Source: Gelidibacter algens
Lineage (GTDB): Bacteria; Bacteroidota; Bacteroidia; Flavobacteriales; Flavobacteriaceae
Assembly: GCF_001678675.1 (NCBI RefSeq)
Contig: NZ_LZRN01000011.1
Location: forward strand, 1-64,000
Reading direction: 5' to 3'
Length of the DNA stretch: 64,000 bases
The notes under the pieces were generated by a model that saw only the letters and a list, made by a program, of their open reading frames with translations, did no database searches and was not told the origin of the DNA. Below, one piece after another: positions 19,038-27,519 of the stretch; the stretch's first letter is position 1; every line of letters begins with the position of its first letter. A program made the translations under genes and the position numbers.

Positions 19038-19066
19038 AATCTCAGATCAATAAATAACCTGAGATT
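19038..19066 (-). terminator. Rho-independent terminator after the 19.1-kb gene
   Basis: An 8-bp perfect inverted repeat (AATCTCAG / CTGAGATT) with a 13-base loop. On the minus strand it is followed by seven T (plus-strand A run at 19033-19039), placed 32 bases past the stop of the gene at 19098. Confidence 0.6.
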
Positions 19067-19097
19067 CTGAAACTTAAACAGTTTATGACATATTGAT

Positions 19098-19721
19098 CTA
19101 TTCAGTCAATTTAATTTTTTCTTTATTCTCAAATCGAAAGTCGTGTAGAACTTTTAAATCAATCTTAATTTTTTCTTTCCATTCTGCAACTTGTTGTTTG
19201 TTTCGCCCTGTATCTGTATCTCTCATTAAAGTCAGCCTCATTTCAGAGAGTTCAGACATGATTTCATTATTAATTTTATTGATGATATCAAATCCTTTGG
19301 TCAACTGACTCTTGTTTTTCAATACTCTTTTTCTGAAATTACGAGCTTGAATTTCAGCCAGATCAAATTGCATTTGTTGGAAGTCGAGTTGTTCTTGAAT
19401 GTTTTCAACTCTGGAAGTGTCAATATAAGAGGCATTTCCTAAAAAAATATTCCCTACTTTTTGGTTCATATTCTTCTTCATGAAATCGAATCCTCCAATA
19501 GCGTGAGTAATCATAAACTGGCTGAAGGCAACCTCGTTATTCGCTTCACTCACTTTGATCTTGAAATCATCCAAGCTAAGCCTTGTTTCTGAGCTCCATC
19601 TCTTTTGACCATCTTGCAATTCTTGACCGAAACTCAAATTTAAGCTTGTGATAGCTAATATAATGCCTAAAAAAACACGCTTTAAAAAGCTACTATCAAC
19701 TTCTAAGGAATCTAATTTCAT
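19098..19721 (-). CDS. Exported protein resembling a DUF922-type protease with lost metal motif
   Basis: A 207-residue protein with an N-terminal hydrophobic export segment (FLKRVFLGIILAITSLNLSFGQ). The mature part begins with a W-S-x-E-T-R-L-S-L-D-D-F pattern, which recalls the W-x(n)-L-x-W-x-D-F opening of DUF922 putative zinc proteases. The segment LDFQQMQFDLAEIQARNFRKRV aligns by eye with the usual HEQxHFDIAEIxARxxRK motif, but both histidines are Gln or Phe-flanked Gln, so zinc binding and catalysis are unlikely. The family link is an inference from pattern memory; function is unknown. A hairpin terminator follows it. Confidence 0.6.
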   Translation of the reverse strand: MKLDSLEVDSSFLKRVFLGIILAITSLNLSFGQELQDGQKRWSSETRLSLDDFKIKVSEANNEVAFSQFMITHAIGGFDFMKKNMNQKVGNIFLGNASYIDTSRVENIQEQLDFQQMQFDLAEIQARNFRKRVLKNKSQLTKGFDIINKINNEIMSELSEMRLTLMRDTDTGRNKQQVAEWKEKIKIDLKVLHDFRFENKEKIKLTE

Positions 19722-19878
19722 AAAAAAAATGATTATCGTTTGAGTGACTAATTTAGAGAATTAGAATGGCTATACAATTTGATCTATAATTCTCATTAAA
19801 TGCGGGTTTAGTAGAGGTTCTGCAGGAAAAAAAAATATATTTGATGATCGTTGATAAAACACATTAACTGTGACAAAT

Positions 19879-20553
19879 TTATTTTTTATCATAAAAATAA
19901 CCATTAAAAAGTAATGTCAGCTGTCTTTCAATGAATTCTGGATCGGTTGGTTCTTTTTCCTTATTCGGCATTAATTTCTTGTAAAAAACAATTTCATTTT
20001 TTTCTGAGTCAAAGATGAAAGCATGTAATGTTAAATTCGATTTGATTGGAGAGGGCACAACCATTCCTAAAGTTAAAATTCCAACAGCAAGGCCCTTTGC
20101 CACTTGCCCACCATAATTTCCTTTTCTTCGTCCAAAACCGGTTGCAACAGTTGAAAGCGCAAAGCGCTGGTTGTTGGTTTCCATAAGGGAGTCAATAGCT
20201 GGTGTTAGCGGAATGTCTTTCAAGTTTCTCTGCTGGCCAATCAGTTGGGCCAAATAACCCATTTCATTTTCAACTCTTGTTTTGAGCGCATTATTTTCAA
20301 TGACAATTTTTTTGGTCAATGGTAAACTGGATTTGTTTTCGGTTATTAAAGAATCCAATTTTGCTCTCGTGATACCCGACAGAGAGTCACTGAAAGTCGG
20401 CTTATTTCCTTTTTCAATGTATTGGATGTATGCGGAGGGTTCAAAGTAACCAAGTTTTGAAATCTCACTAGCAGTAACTGAGTTTGTTAAGAATTTATTT
20501 GTGCCGCATGATGTCAAGATCAATGCTGATGCAAAAATCAGGAGTTTTTTCAT
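19879..20553 (-). CDS. Putative lipoprotein of unknown function
   Basis: A 224-residue protein with a lipoprotein signal (KKLLIFASALILTSCG; lipobox LTSC, Cys16). The mature part is a Lys/Ser/Asn-rich helical region, then a hydrophobic glycine-rich segment (GGQVAKGLAVGILTLGMVV, about residues 150-168) that could be a membrane-associating hairpin, then a beta-rich C-terminus ending LLFNGYFYDKK. I do not recognise a family. It lies in the minus-strand accessory stretch next to other small envelope genes, with gaps of about 150 and 190 bases on its sides. Confidence 0.7.
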   Translation of the reverse strand: MKKLLIFASALILTSCGTNKFLTNSVTASEISKLGYFEPSAYIQYIEKGNKPTFSDSLSGITRAKLDSLITENKSSLPLTKKIVIENNALKTRVENEMGYLAQLIGQQRNLKDIPLTPAIDSLMETNNQRFALSTVATGFGRRKGNYGGQVAKGLAVGILTLGMVVPSPIKSNLTLHAFIFDSEKNEIVFYKKLMPNKEKEPTDPEFIERQLTLLFNGYFYDKK

Positions 20554-20744
20554 GTATAAGTTAATTAAATAGTTATTGGCAAGCCATTATTAAGAGCCAA
20601 AGTAATTAATTTACCAACACATGTATAAAATTATTTAGTGTATTATTTTGAAATTAAGACGGTCACGAAAAATTTGTAACAAGTAGTTTTTTAAAAATTC
20701 CTACAGTCGCAAAAATATTGAACTTGCCTAGACGAGAAAATAAT

Positions 20745-20921
20745 TTAAACTCTGGTCTGCTTAGTTCTTAACCCGTAATAACTTATTAAGTTCAACAAGA
20801 AACCTATTGTAAACAAGCCTCCTGAAATTAAACTAAGTCTTCCCGATTCTGGATATTTAATTATTAAAAACATTGAAATAGCGAAAGCTATTAGACTTAG
20901 TGGGTAGATTACTTTTTGCAT
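20745..20921 (-). CDS. Small two-helix membrane protein (58 aa)
   Basis: A 58-residue frame from ATG 20921 to TAA 20745. It has two hydrophobic stretches (VIYPLSLIAFAISMFLIIKY and LISGGLFTIGFLLNLISYYG) joined by a short PESGRLS loop, and a basic tail (LRTKQTRV), consistent with a small inner-membrane protein with both ends inside. No homology is recognised. Its codon use and AT content match neighbouring genes and it fills an otherwise empty 510-base gap. No promoter box could be identified. Confidence 0.5.
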   Translation of the reverse strand: MQKVIYPLSLIAFAISMFLIIKYPESGRLSLISGGLFTIGFLLNLISYYGLRTKQTRV

Positions 20922-21064
20922 GTCTTTGAGGATTATTAGTGTTAGAAGTTCAATTTACGATTTTTAAGTTAATCTTTTTTAAAATTATTTTATTCAAATA
21001 CAAATCTAAAAGAGAAGAGAATATAGATCGTTTATTTTGTATGAAGTACTTGAGGTTCTTTTTG

Positions 21065-21522
21065 TTACTCATCTGAAACTGTTAGATATGATCCTGATAT
21101 TCTAATGTCTGGGTTCAATTTTAATACATCTGAAATCATTTCTTTATTATTTTCAGCCGCAATATATACTTCGTCATGAGCATTAAACTTAATTATTAAT
21201 CCAATTTTAGATAGTGCTGTTATAATTCCGATGCGCAAAGTTTTTCCTTGAATTATTTCTACTATGGCAGAAGTATCAATTTCACCTCTTAAAAAACCAG
21301 TGCGATAGATTAATTTGTTGTTTTTGATGGTATACGGAGTGATGAAATAAATCCAAAACGCTAAAATTATTGGGATCAACAGTGGTAAAAGGATAAGAGG
21401 TTTTTCCATGAAGGTATTCTTGTCGAGAAAGAAGATAGCTGTAGGTAGAACTAAGGCACCAATCAAGAGATAATTGATGAATCCTTTCCTTTTTTTGGTT
21501 TGTAAGTTTTCTTAACAAACAC
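21065..21522 (-). pseudogene. PH-domain membrane protein, single-base frameshift near the N-terminus
   Basis: The main frame (TTG 21466 to 21065, 133 aa) has two transmembrane helices followed by a bacterial PH-like domain (KNNKLIYRTGFLRGEIDTSAIVEI...GLIIKFNAHDEVYIAAENN). No ATG precedes it. A GTG at 21522, 17 bases after the upstream glycosyltransferase stop, opens VFVKKTYKPKK and then runs off frame at an A7 tract (T7 on the plus strand, 21490-21496). Adding one A gives VFVKKTYKPKKRKGFINYLLIGALV, a continuous 152-residue protein with the basic start expected for this group. If the sequence is right, translation from TTG 21466 would lose about 18 residues. Confidence 0.65.
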
Positions 21523-21538
21523 TCTCTAAAAACAAAAA

Positions 21539-22654
21539 TTAAATCGTCTTATCATAAAGTACTAACATATTATCGATCATGGTATTCTCAGAAAAATTAT
21601 TCACGGCATGTTTGTAAGCGTTTTCACCTAAATCAATTAATGATTTCGGATCTAAGACGATTTTCTCAATGATTTGTGCCAATTGTAAATGATCTTCAGA
21701 TTCAAAGAGATAGCCATTGATGCCTTCAAGAATTTGATCGGTGGCACCCTGAATATTTGATCTCACCACTGGTTTTTTCATCATCATAGCTTCTAATGGA
21801 ACCAACGGAAAACCTTCTTGCCTAGAAGGTAGTATTAAAACATCCATCATATGATATATATCTGTGGGATCTCTGAAAGGAATTAACGTAACCATATCAC
21901 AAACATGATTGTCTTTTATCAATTGATGTAACCAATCTATTTCTCCATTACCTAGGGCAACAAAGTGAATTTTTAAATGTTTACAATGACTGAACGCTTT
22001 AATGATAATATCAACACCTTTTCGATGGCTAATGGTACCAACAAATCCAAAAAGAACAGTGTCCTGGGGTATGCCGTAAGACTCCCGTAAACTAAAATTA
22101 GCATTATTTTCTAGAGTGATATGATGGTCCCTTACGCCATTGAAAATAAGTTTAACTTGGTCCTTGTCGTATTTATAGGATGTGATTAAATGCTTCTCCA
22201 ATTCTCTGCTAATAGCAATAACATAATCCGCCTTTCTGTTCAACAGATGCCTAGGAATTTCCGTAATGTGGTGTGTTACAATAAATTTTTTGCCAGTTAA
22301 TTTTTTATACATTGCAGCTAAGTAAGTTGTCACGGGATAATGGGCGTGAACTACATCAGGCTTGATTTTAAATAAATGAAATAACGTCACAGGTGTGGCA
22401 AAAATATAGGACGCTAGTTGTTGAGATCTTGAAAATAAATTTATTTTTTTGAATAGTGGAAATGGAAGTTTTACAAATTGTACGCCATCTCGTTCAGCTT
22501 TTTCATATAAATTAACAGCACTCGAATCATCCCCTGGACCTCTTGATAAAATATAGACCTTGTGACCTCTTTCAATAAGATTTTTAGCTGCGGAATACAT
22601 GTGTGTTGTAGAACCTTCTGCGGGTAGATATCTAGCTAAGAAAACAATTTTCAT
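21539..22654 (-). CDS. Family 4 glycosyltransferase
   Basis: A 371-residue GT-B fold retaining glycosyltransferase. The N-terminal half opens KIVFLARYLPAEGSTTHMYSAAKNL and contains VHAHYPVTTYLA; the C-terminal half has GFVGTISHRKGVDIIIKAF (nucleotide-binding start) and the E-x7-E motif in SRQEGFPLVPLEAMMMKKPVV. The donor is a nucleotide sugar and the acceptor unknown; such enzymes build surface polysaccharide or modify lipids at the cytoplasmic face. It stands alone, without a polysaccharide gene cluster. The downstream PH-domain gene begins 17 bases past its stop. Confidence 0.92.
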   Translation of the reverse strand: MKIVFLARYLPAEGSTTHMYSAAKNLIERGHKVYILSRGPGDDSSAVNLYEKAERDGVQFVKLPFPLFKKINLFSRSQQLASYIFATPVTLFHLFKIKPDVVHAHYPVTTYLAAMYKKLTGKKFIVTHHITEIPRHLLNRKADYVIAISRELEKHLITSYKYDKDQVKLIFNGVRDHHITLENNANFSLRESYGIPQDTVLFGFVGTISHRKGVDIIIKAFSHCKHLKIHFVALGNGEIDWLHQLIKDNHVCDMVTLIPFRDPTDIYHMMDVLILPSRQEGFPLVPLEAMMMKKPVVRSNIQGATDQILEGINGYLFESEDHLQLAQIIEKIVLDPKSLIDLGENAYKHAVNNFSENTMIDNMLVLYDKTI

Positions 22655-22974
22655 GGATGAATTATGGGTATTGTTTGAAAGAGGACTTAACTCCTTTAAA
22701 AAGCCTGTTTATTCTATTGTCTACAACTAGTTTTGTCATTCCAAAATGGTCTACATCTTTTTGTTTAGAACTCATAATAACTTGATAAGCAGTTATTTAT
22801 GTGTGATTTTATTTTCCTTTTAAAGATAATACTTTTATTAACATTGCCAAAAAAAAAGGCTTTTGAGTTTTGGCATGTGTTCAGCGAATTGGATTGCTTT
22901 TCAGGTTTATATCATCTAATATACAGTAATATATTGAGTTATAATGAGGTAAATAATAAAAGACGTATTTCTTG
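22655..22974. other. AT-rich intergenic stretch without a firm gene
   Basis: This 320-base gap holds one candidate 37-codon frame (22662-22775, minus) and otherwise only AT-rich sequence with poly-A and poly-T runs. The 74-codon plus-strand frame running into the M48 gene at 22799 has no recognisable features and is antisense to real coding sequence. I see no convincing promoter box, hairpin or RNA gene. Confidence 0.6.
22662..22775 (-). CDS. Candidate 37-residue small protein upstream of the glycosyltransferase
   Basis: ATG 22775 to TAA 22662 encodes a basic, soluble 37-residue peptide (begins MSSKQKDVDHFGMTK). Its stop is 7 bases upstream of the glycosyltransferase start, which resembles a translated leader or a remnant of a larger gene. 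No family is recognised and the frame is short enough to be chance. Confidence 0.25.
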   Translation of the reverse strand: MSSKQKDVDHFGMTKLVVDNRINRLFKGVKSSFKQYP

Positions 22975-24207
22975 TTACTTCCTTAAATTCCTAATCCGCT
23001 CCAATAGCGTTGGGTGCGAATAATGAACCCAAACATAAGCAGGATGTGGGGTCAAGTTGCTCAAACTATTCTTGGAGAGCTTTTTTAAGGAGCTTACCAA
23101 AGGTTCAGAATTATAGGTGTTTTTGGCATAATCATCGGCCTGATATTCAAACTTGCGCGAATAGTGATTCATGACAAAACCCGTAAGTTCTGAAATTGGC
23201 GAGTAGAGCAATCCAAATGCAATCAGGCCTACATGAAAACTGGCGATTTCTACGCCAAGCGCATGAGACAATAACGGATTTGAAATAAAAATGGATAAAA
23301 TAAACAAGGTCAACCCTGTGAGCAACAACGACGCTATCAGATTGAAGATAATGTGTTTCTTTTTGTAGTGCCCAACTTCATGTGCTAAAACAGCAACAAT
23401 TTCATCATCTTCCAAATCATTGACCAAAGTATCATAAAGAGTGACACGCTTTTCGCTTCCAAATCCAGAAAAATAAGCATTGGCCTTAGTGCTGCGTTTT
23501 GAGCCGTCTATTACAAAGATCTTATCGAGATTGAACCCAACAGAATTAGCATACCCTGAGATTTTATCTCTCAATTCACCTTCTTCCAAAGGGGTTTGTT
23601 TATTAAATAGTGGGACAATGAGCCGCGCATAAAACATATTGGTAAAAATACTGAACACTGCTACAAGCGCCCAGGCATACAACCAAAAGTAAGTGCCTGT
23701 CACGTCATAAAACCAAATAATCAGCGCCAAAATTCCGCCGCCAACAATGGCCATCATGAGCAATCCTTTGAGTTTGTCAAAAATAAAAGTGGCTTTCGTG
23801 GTTTTGTTAAACCCAAAGCGTTCCTCAATGACAAAGGTTTGATAATAGGAAAAAGGCGTGTTGAGGATGTCACTGCCCAACATGATAATCCCAAAAAAGA
23901 TCAGCGCAATAACGATGGTATTGTCACTATAACTTCTGGCGATTGTATCAACAAACTCAAAACCATCCAAGCCTAAAAACGTCAAGGTTAAAACTATTGA
24001 AAATGTAGAGGTAATCAAACCAAACTTATAATTGGTGGCTTTATAACGCTGAGATTTTTGATAGTCTTCTTGATCATAAACATCACTCAACTCCTCAGGA
24101 ATTGGGTCATTGTAATGTTTTGCGTTTAAGGCATCCAAAATTTTATCAACGACAAAGTCAATGATAATAATGGCGATGATGATATAGAATAGGGTAGTGG
24201 AGGTCAT
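22975..24207 (-). CDS. M48 family metallopeptidase (CAAX protease 1/Ste24-like)
   Basis: A 410-residue integral membrane zinc protease. It has several transmembrane helices, the catalytic HEVGH in VLAHEVGHYKKKH (about residue 276) and the third ligand Glu in RKFEYQADDYA (about 356). FVIDGSKRSTKANAYFSGFG precedes the active site, as in Ste24/CAAX protease relatives. In bacteria such proteins act on membrane or exported proteins for quality control. ATG 24207 gives a first helix (LFYIIIAIIIIDFVVD) directly. It lies 88 bases downstream of the TrmH gene, with a degenerate 7-bp repeat between them. Confidence 0.93.
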   Translation of the reverse strand: MTSTTLFYIIIAIIIIDFVVDKILDALNAKHYNDPIPEELSDVYDQEDYQKSQRYKATNYKFGLITSTFSIVLTLTFLGLDGFEFVDTIARSYSDNTIVIALIFFGIIMLGSDILNTPFSYYQTFVIEERFGFNKTTKATFIFDKLKGLLMMAIVGGGILALIIWFYDVTGTYFWLYAWALVAVFSIFTNMFYARLIVPLFNKQTPLEEGELRDKISGYANSVGFNLDKIFVIDGSKRSTKANAYFSGFGSEKRVTLYDTLVNDLEDDEIVAVLAHEVGHYKKKHIIFNLIASLLLTGLTLFILSIFISNPLLSHALGVEIASFHVGLIAFGLLYSPISELTGFVMNHYSRKFEYQADDYAKNTYNSEPLVSSLKKLSKNSLSNLTPHPAYVWVHYSHPTLLERIRNLRK

Positions 24208-24214
24208 GTATTTT

Positions 24215-24242
24215 AGTCTTCAGTATGTAGTCAACAGTCTGC
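24215..24242. repeat. Degenerate AGTCNNC heptamer array
   Basis: Four units in exact 7-base register: AGTCTTC, AGTATGT, AGTCAAC, AGTCTGC. It sits between the TrmH stop and the M48 start. It is the most degenerate of the arrays of this family in the window. Confidence 0.5.
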
Positions 24243-24265
24243 ATTCCAGTTGTTAGTAGATCAAA

Positions 24266-24289
24266 TTTGCGCCTTTGCGCCTTTGCGAG
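24266..24289. repeat. Short 8-bp tandem repeat (TTTGCGCC)
   Basis: Three units, TTTGCGCC, TTTGCGCC, TTTGCGAG, ending just past the TrmH stop codon. Period 8, unlike the heptamer arrays nearby. Confidence 0.6.
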
Positions 24290-24295
24290 AGATTA

Positions 24296-25093
24296 TTATT
24301 TAAAATTTCTCTGTCTGCGAGCTTCAAAAATAAGGATTCCGGCCGCAACAGATACATTCATACTGTCAATTTCTCCTTGCATAGGGATGATAATATTTTG
24401 GGTAGATTGCTGCAGCCATGCGTCACTCAAACCACTGGCTTCGGTGCCCATCACAATGGCGGAGGCTTTGGTGAAATCTTGGGTGGTATAGACTTCTGAA
24501 GCCTGCAAAGCCGCACAATAAATAGCAATACCGTGTCCTTTTAAAAATGAAATGATATCAGAAGTAGATCCAGTAGCAATCTGATTGGTAAAAAGGCATC
24601 CCACACTACTTCTTATGATATTGGGATTGTACAAGTCTGTTTTTGGGTTGGCAATAATGACTGCATCTACATTTGCCGCATCTGCAGTTCTCAAAATAGC
24701 ACCGATATTCCCTGGTTTTTCAGGAGCTTCGGCCACGAGAATCAAAGGAAACTCAGACTTGAATTTTATGTTATTCAAGTCATGCGATTTTATTTTGGCT
24801 ACAGCAATAACACCCTCGGTCGTATCTCGATGTGCCAATTTTTGGTAGACTTCTTTCGAAATTTCTATGATAGTAGGATGCTGGGTTGTTAAGTTGTTTA
24901 GTTGTGCTTCTGAACACAATTCAGGAACATACAAAAGGGTCTCCAGATGATAATTGCCTTTTATGGCCAAGCCTATTTCGCGTGCACCTTCAATTAAAAA
25001 CAACCCCGATTTTTTGCGTTCCCTGGATTTTTCCTTGAGCTGAAAAAGCTCTTTGATATAAGCGTTTTGAACGCTAGTTATTTCTTTATTCAC
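24296..25093 (-). CDS. TrmH/SpoU family RNA 2'-O-methyltransferase
   Basis: A 265-residue SPOUT methyltransferase. The N-terminal substrate domain (about residues 1-100) includes SVQNAYIKELFQLKEKSRERKKSGLFLIEG, typical of rRNA Gm methylases of the RlmB/TsnR type. All three SpoU motifs are present: NIGAILRTADAANVDAV (about 130), IVMGTEASGLSDAW (about 212) and the knot motif IIIPMQGEIDSMNVSVAAGILIFE (about 231-254). It uses S-adenosylmethionine to methylate a ribose in rRNA or tRNA; the target nucleotide cannot be read from sequence. It is divergent from the DUF6503 lipoprotein gene. Confidence 0.93.
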   Translation of the reverse strand: MNKEITSVQNAYIKELFQLKEKSRERKKSGLFLIEGAREIGLAIKGNYHLETLLYVPELCSEAQLNNLTTQHPTIIEISKEVYQKLAHRDTTEGVIAVAKIKSHDLNNIKFKSEFPLILVAEAPEKPGNIGAILRTADAANVDAVIIANPKTDLYNPNIIRSSVGCLFTNQIATGSTSDIISFLKGHGIAIYCAALQASEVYTTQDFTKASAIVMGTEASGLSDAWLQQSTQNIIIPMQGEIDSMNVSVAAGILIFEARRQRNFK

Positions 25094-25116
25094 AGATTAG
25101 TGGTATTTTGCTGCCA

Positions 25117-25124
25117 CAAATTTA
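25117..25124 (-). promoter_or_regulatory. Candidate -7 element for the TrmH gene
   Basis: CAAATTTA on the plus strand (TAAATTTG on the minus strand) matches TAnnTTTG, 24 bases upstream of the start codon. No properly spaced TTG -33 was found. Confidence 0.4.
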
Positions 25125-25240
25125 CTGAATAAGAGCTGAGAATTGCGGAATTAGCTAGAAATTGATCATCGCAGTACGGTTCAATTTAGGTAATTTTAAA
25201 ACGCTTTAGTTGTCAAATGATCAAACAAAAACACTCACTT

Positions 25241-26044
25241 ATGAAAAAAATCCTGTATTTATTAATGCTGCTTGCGGTTATGGTGTCTTGCAAAGACAAA
25301 ACTACCGAAACAAAAACCGAAACTGAGCCTTATACTGAGGCAGAACCTGATGTGACCACAAGTGTCTATCCCGATAATTTGACTAAAGTTTTTGATGCCC
25401 ATGGCGGACTTGATACTTGGAACGAAATGGCTACTTTGGAGTTTTCTGTAGAAAAACCTGGAGGTTATGAAATCACAACTACCGATCTAAAAGACCGTTA
25501 TGCGCTTATTGAAATGCCTAAGCATACCATCGGATTTGATGGAGAAGTCCTTTGGATGAAAAATAGGGATAAAAGCACCTATGACGGCAATCCAAAATTT
25601 TACTATAATCTGATGTTCTATTTTTATGCAATGCCCTTCGTTCTTGCCGATGACGGTGTTATGTATGCTGAGGCAGAACCTTTAATCTTTGAGGGTAACA
25701 CATACCCAGGCATCCAAATTTCATATGAAACTGGCGTTGGCGTATCTTCTGATGATGAGTATATCTTGTATTATGATGCCGATACACATAAAATGGCTTG
25801 GTTGGCATATACCGTTACTTTTGGCAAAGACGAAAAAAGTAAAGCATGGCATTTTATCAATTACACCAATTGGCAAGAGGTTGAAGGTATAGTAGTGCCG
25901 GAAACGATGGTTTGGTACACTGTTGAAAACAACCAACCTACCACCATAAAGAGTGAAACCAAATTTGTGAGTCCGATGTTGACCACCGTCAAAATGGATC
26001 CTAGAGTCTATGGCAGACCAGAAGGCGCCGAAATGATTCAATAA
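25241..26044 (+). CDS. DUF6503-type lipoprotein
   Basis: About 267 residues from ATG 25241, which gives a clean lipoprotein signal (KKILYLLMLLAVMVSCKDK; Cys about 17). An upstream in-frame ATG at 25217 would add eight polar residues before the signal and is less likely. After an acidic linker, the mature domain has a lipoprotein-carrier-like all-beta pattern starting VFDAHGGLDTWNEMATLEFSV and containing DGEVLWMKN and WLAYTVTF. The family is found in Bacteroidota envelopes; function is unknown to me. It is convergent with the amidohydrolase gene, with a 15-bp stem terminator between. Confidence 0.8.
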   Translation: MKKILYLLMLLAVMVSCKDKTTETKTETEPYTEAEPDVTTSVYPDNLTKVFDAHGGLDTWNEMATLEFSVEKPGGYEITTTDLKDRYALIEMPKHTIGFDGEVLWMKNRDKSTYDGNPKFYYNLMFYFYAMPFVLADDGVMYAEAEPLIFEGNTYPGIQISYETGVGVSSDDEYILYYDADTHKMAWLAYTVTFGKDEKSKAWHFINYTNWQEVEGIVVPETMVWYTVENNQPTTIKSETKFVSPMLTTVKMDPRVYGRPEGAEMIQ

Positions 26045-26051
26045 ATAAAAA

Positions 26052-26087
26052 AAATCTGTCACTCTCCATGTTGAGAGTGACAGATTT
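26052..26087. terminator. Strong terminator hairpin between convergent genes
   Basis: A perfect 15-bp stem (arms 26052-26066 and 26073-26087, core CTGTCACTCTC) with a 6-base loop. A-rich sequence at 26042-26054 supplies a T-tract for the minus strand, so it best serves the amidohydrolase gene but can stop both directions. Confidence 0.85.
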
Positions 26088-26141
26088 ATCCAAATTTAAA
26101 ATATTTCTTTTAAAATCGAAGTGGGGTATTGTAAACTTGTT

Positions 26142-26169
26142 GCTTCACGCTTCCAACTTCGAACTCAAA
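26142..26169. repeat. GCTTCMA-type heptamer array
   Basis: Four units in 7-base register, GCTTCAC, GCTTCCA, ACTTCGA, ACTCAAA, ending 2 bases from the stop codon of the amidohydrolase gene (minus strand). Confidence 0.5.
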
Positions 26170-26171
26170 AA

Positions 26172-27470
26172 TTACTTCTCAGCCTTATACTTCTCATCAT
26201 AACGGTGGTATAATTCAGTTTGGTGTGTTTCTAAACTTACTGATCGACCGTCAATAAAAGCATGAGTTAGTTTATTGGTACGCATATCTAAGGCATCACC
26301 TTCACTAATAAATAATGTGGCACTTTTACCTTCTTCCAAGGTGCCGTAATCTTGATCGATTCCTAATATTTTAGCAGTGTTTGAAGTAATGAGCTTTAAA
26401 GCCTCTTCTTTTTCTAAGCCGTGGGCAACCGTAGTTCCTGCATAAAAAGGAAGGTTTCTTGAGTTCATTCGCTCCATTTGTCCGCCAGCATTTAAAGCGA
26501 CCATCACACCCTTATCTACCAATAATCTTGCTAATTTATAAGACATGTCATAATCATCATCGTCTTGACTTGGCAAAAGATGGACACGTTGCAAAATCAC
26601 AGGAATGTTGTTTTGTTTCAACAAGTCGGCTACTTTGTAAGACTCGCTGCCACCAACAATGACCATGTGTTGCACCTTATTGTTTTTTGCAAAATGAATT
26701 GCATCTGTAATCCCTTTTTCATCATCAATATTGATGTACAGCTTTTTTGTCCCATCAAATAAACCTTGAGTAGCGGCGTATGGTAAATTGACTATAGATT
26801 GATCTCCAGCGGCGTAAGCTTTGGTCTCATTAAAATAGGAAATCAAATCATCCACCTGCTCGCTGTATTTATCATTGATCTTTAATCCAGGATCTTCACC
26901 AAGCCACCATCTACCGCGGCTAAAGCTACTTGGCCAATTCATATAGATACCGTCGTTCACTTTTACGGTAGCATCTTCCCAGTTCCAGGCATCAAATTGG
27001 ACTATTGATGAGGTTCCTGAAATTCGGCCACCTTGAGGTGCAATCTGTCCCATCAACACCCCATTTGGGCGCATCGATTCCACCACTTTAGATTCGGCAT
27101 TATAGGCGATGATACTCCTAATGTGAGGATTCATTTCTCCAATCTCATCGTCATCAGAGCTTGCTTTTACTGCGTCAATCTCCACCAAACCGAGGGTAGA
27201 AGAAGGCACGATAAACCCCGGATAGACATGTTTGCCATCGGCTTTGATCACTTCCATTCCTGAAAGATCTATTTGAGTATTGCTTGACACCGTGGTCAGT
27301 TTGCCGTCTTTAAAAACGATAAGACTGTTTTCAATGACCTCGCCATTGCCCAAATGTGCGGTTGCACCAGTAATGGCAATCGGTTTCGATTGCTTTGCTG
27401 CTGGTGTTTGTTGTGCAAACCCAAAGGAGGTGCACAGAATTATTATGAGTGTATATATTATGTTTTTCAT
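26172..27470 (-). CDS. Secreted amidohydrolase-fold protein lacking the HxH metal motif
   Basis: About 432 residues from ATG 27470 (signal peptide KNIIYTLIIILCTSFGFAQQ); ATG 27491 would add seven residues before it. The urease/dihydroorotase composite domain is evident (HLGNGEVIENSLIVFKDGKL at the start, ILGIDQDYGTLEEGKSATLFISEGDALDM near the end). The position that normally reads PGFID-x-HxH reads YPGFIVPSSTLGLVEID, so the binuclear-metal His pair is missing. Catalysis is therefore doubtful. It lies 75 bases downstream of a larger protein whose N-terminal half has the same defect, so the pair probably acts together in the periplasm. Confidence 0.85.
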   Translation of the reverse strand: MKNIIYTLIIILCTSFGFAQQTPAAKQSKPIAITGATAHLGNGEVIENSLIVFKDGKLTTVSSNTQIDLSGMEVIKADGKHVYPGFIVPSSTLGLVEIDAVKASSDDDEIGEMNPHIRSIIAYNAESKVVESMRPNGVLMGQIAPQGGRISGTSSIVQFDAWNWEDATVKVNDGIYMNWPSSFSRGRWWLGEDPGLKINDKYSEQVDDLISYFNETKAYAAGDQSIVNLPYAATQGLFDGTKKLYINIDDEKGITDAIHFAKNNKVQHMVIVGGSESYKVADLLKQNNIPVILQRVHLLPSQDDDDYDMSYKLARLLVDKGVMVALNAGGQMERMNSRNLPFYAGTTVAHGLEKEEALKLITSNTAKILGIDQDYGTLEEGKSATLFISEGDALDMRTNKLTHAFIDGRSVSLETHQTELYHRYDEKYKAEK

Positions 27471-27519
27471 ATGGTTACGTTTTTGTGCCACGAATGCACG
27501 ACTATTTTATTTTTTTACT

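Noticed and set aside
21282-21518. 78-codon minus-strand frame overlapping the PH-domain gene
   Set aside because: It is an off-frame reading of the same gene and has no protein-like features past the first residues.
22799-23023. 74-codon plus-strand frame between the glycosyltransferase and M48 genes
   Set aside because: It runs antisense into the M48 gene end, is AT-rich and has no recognisable features or start signals.
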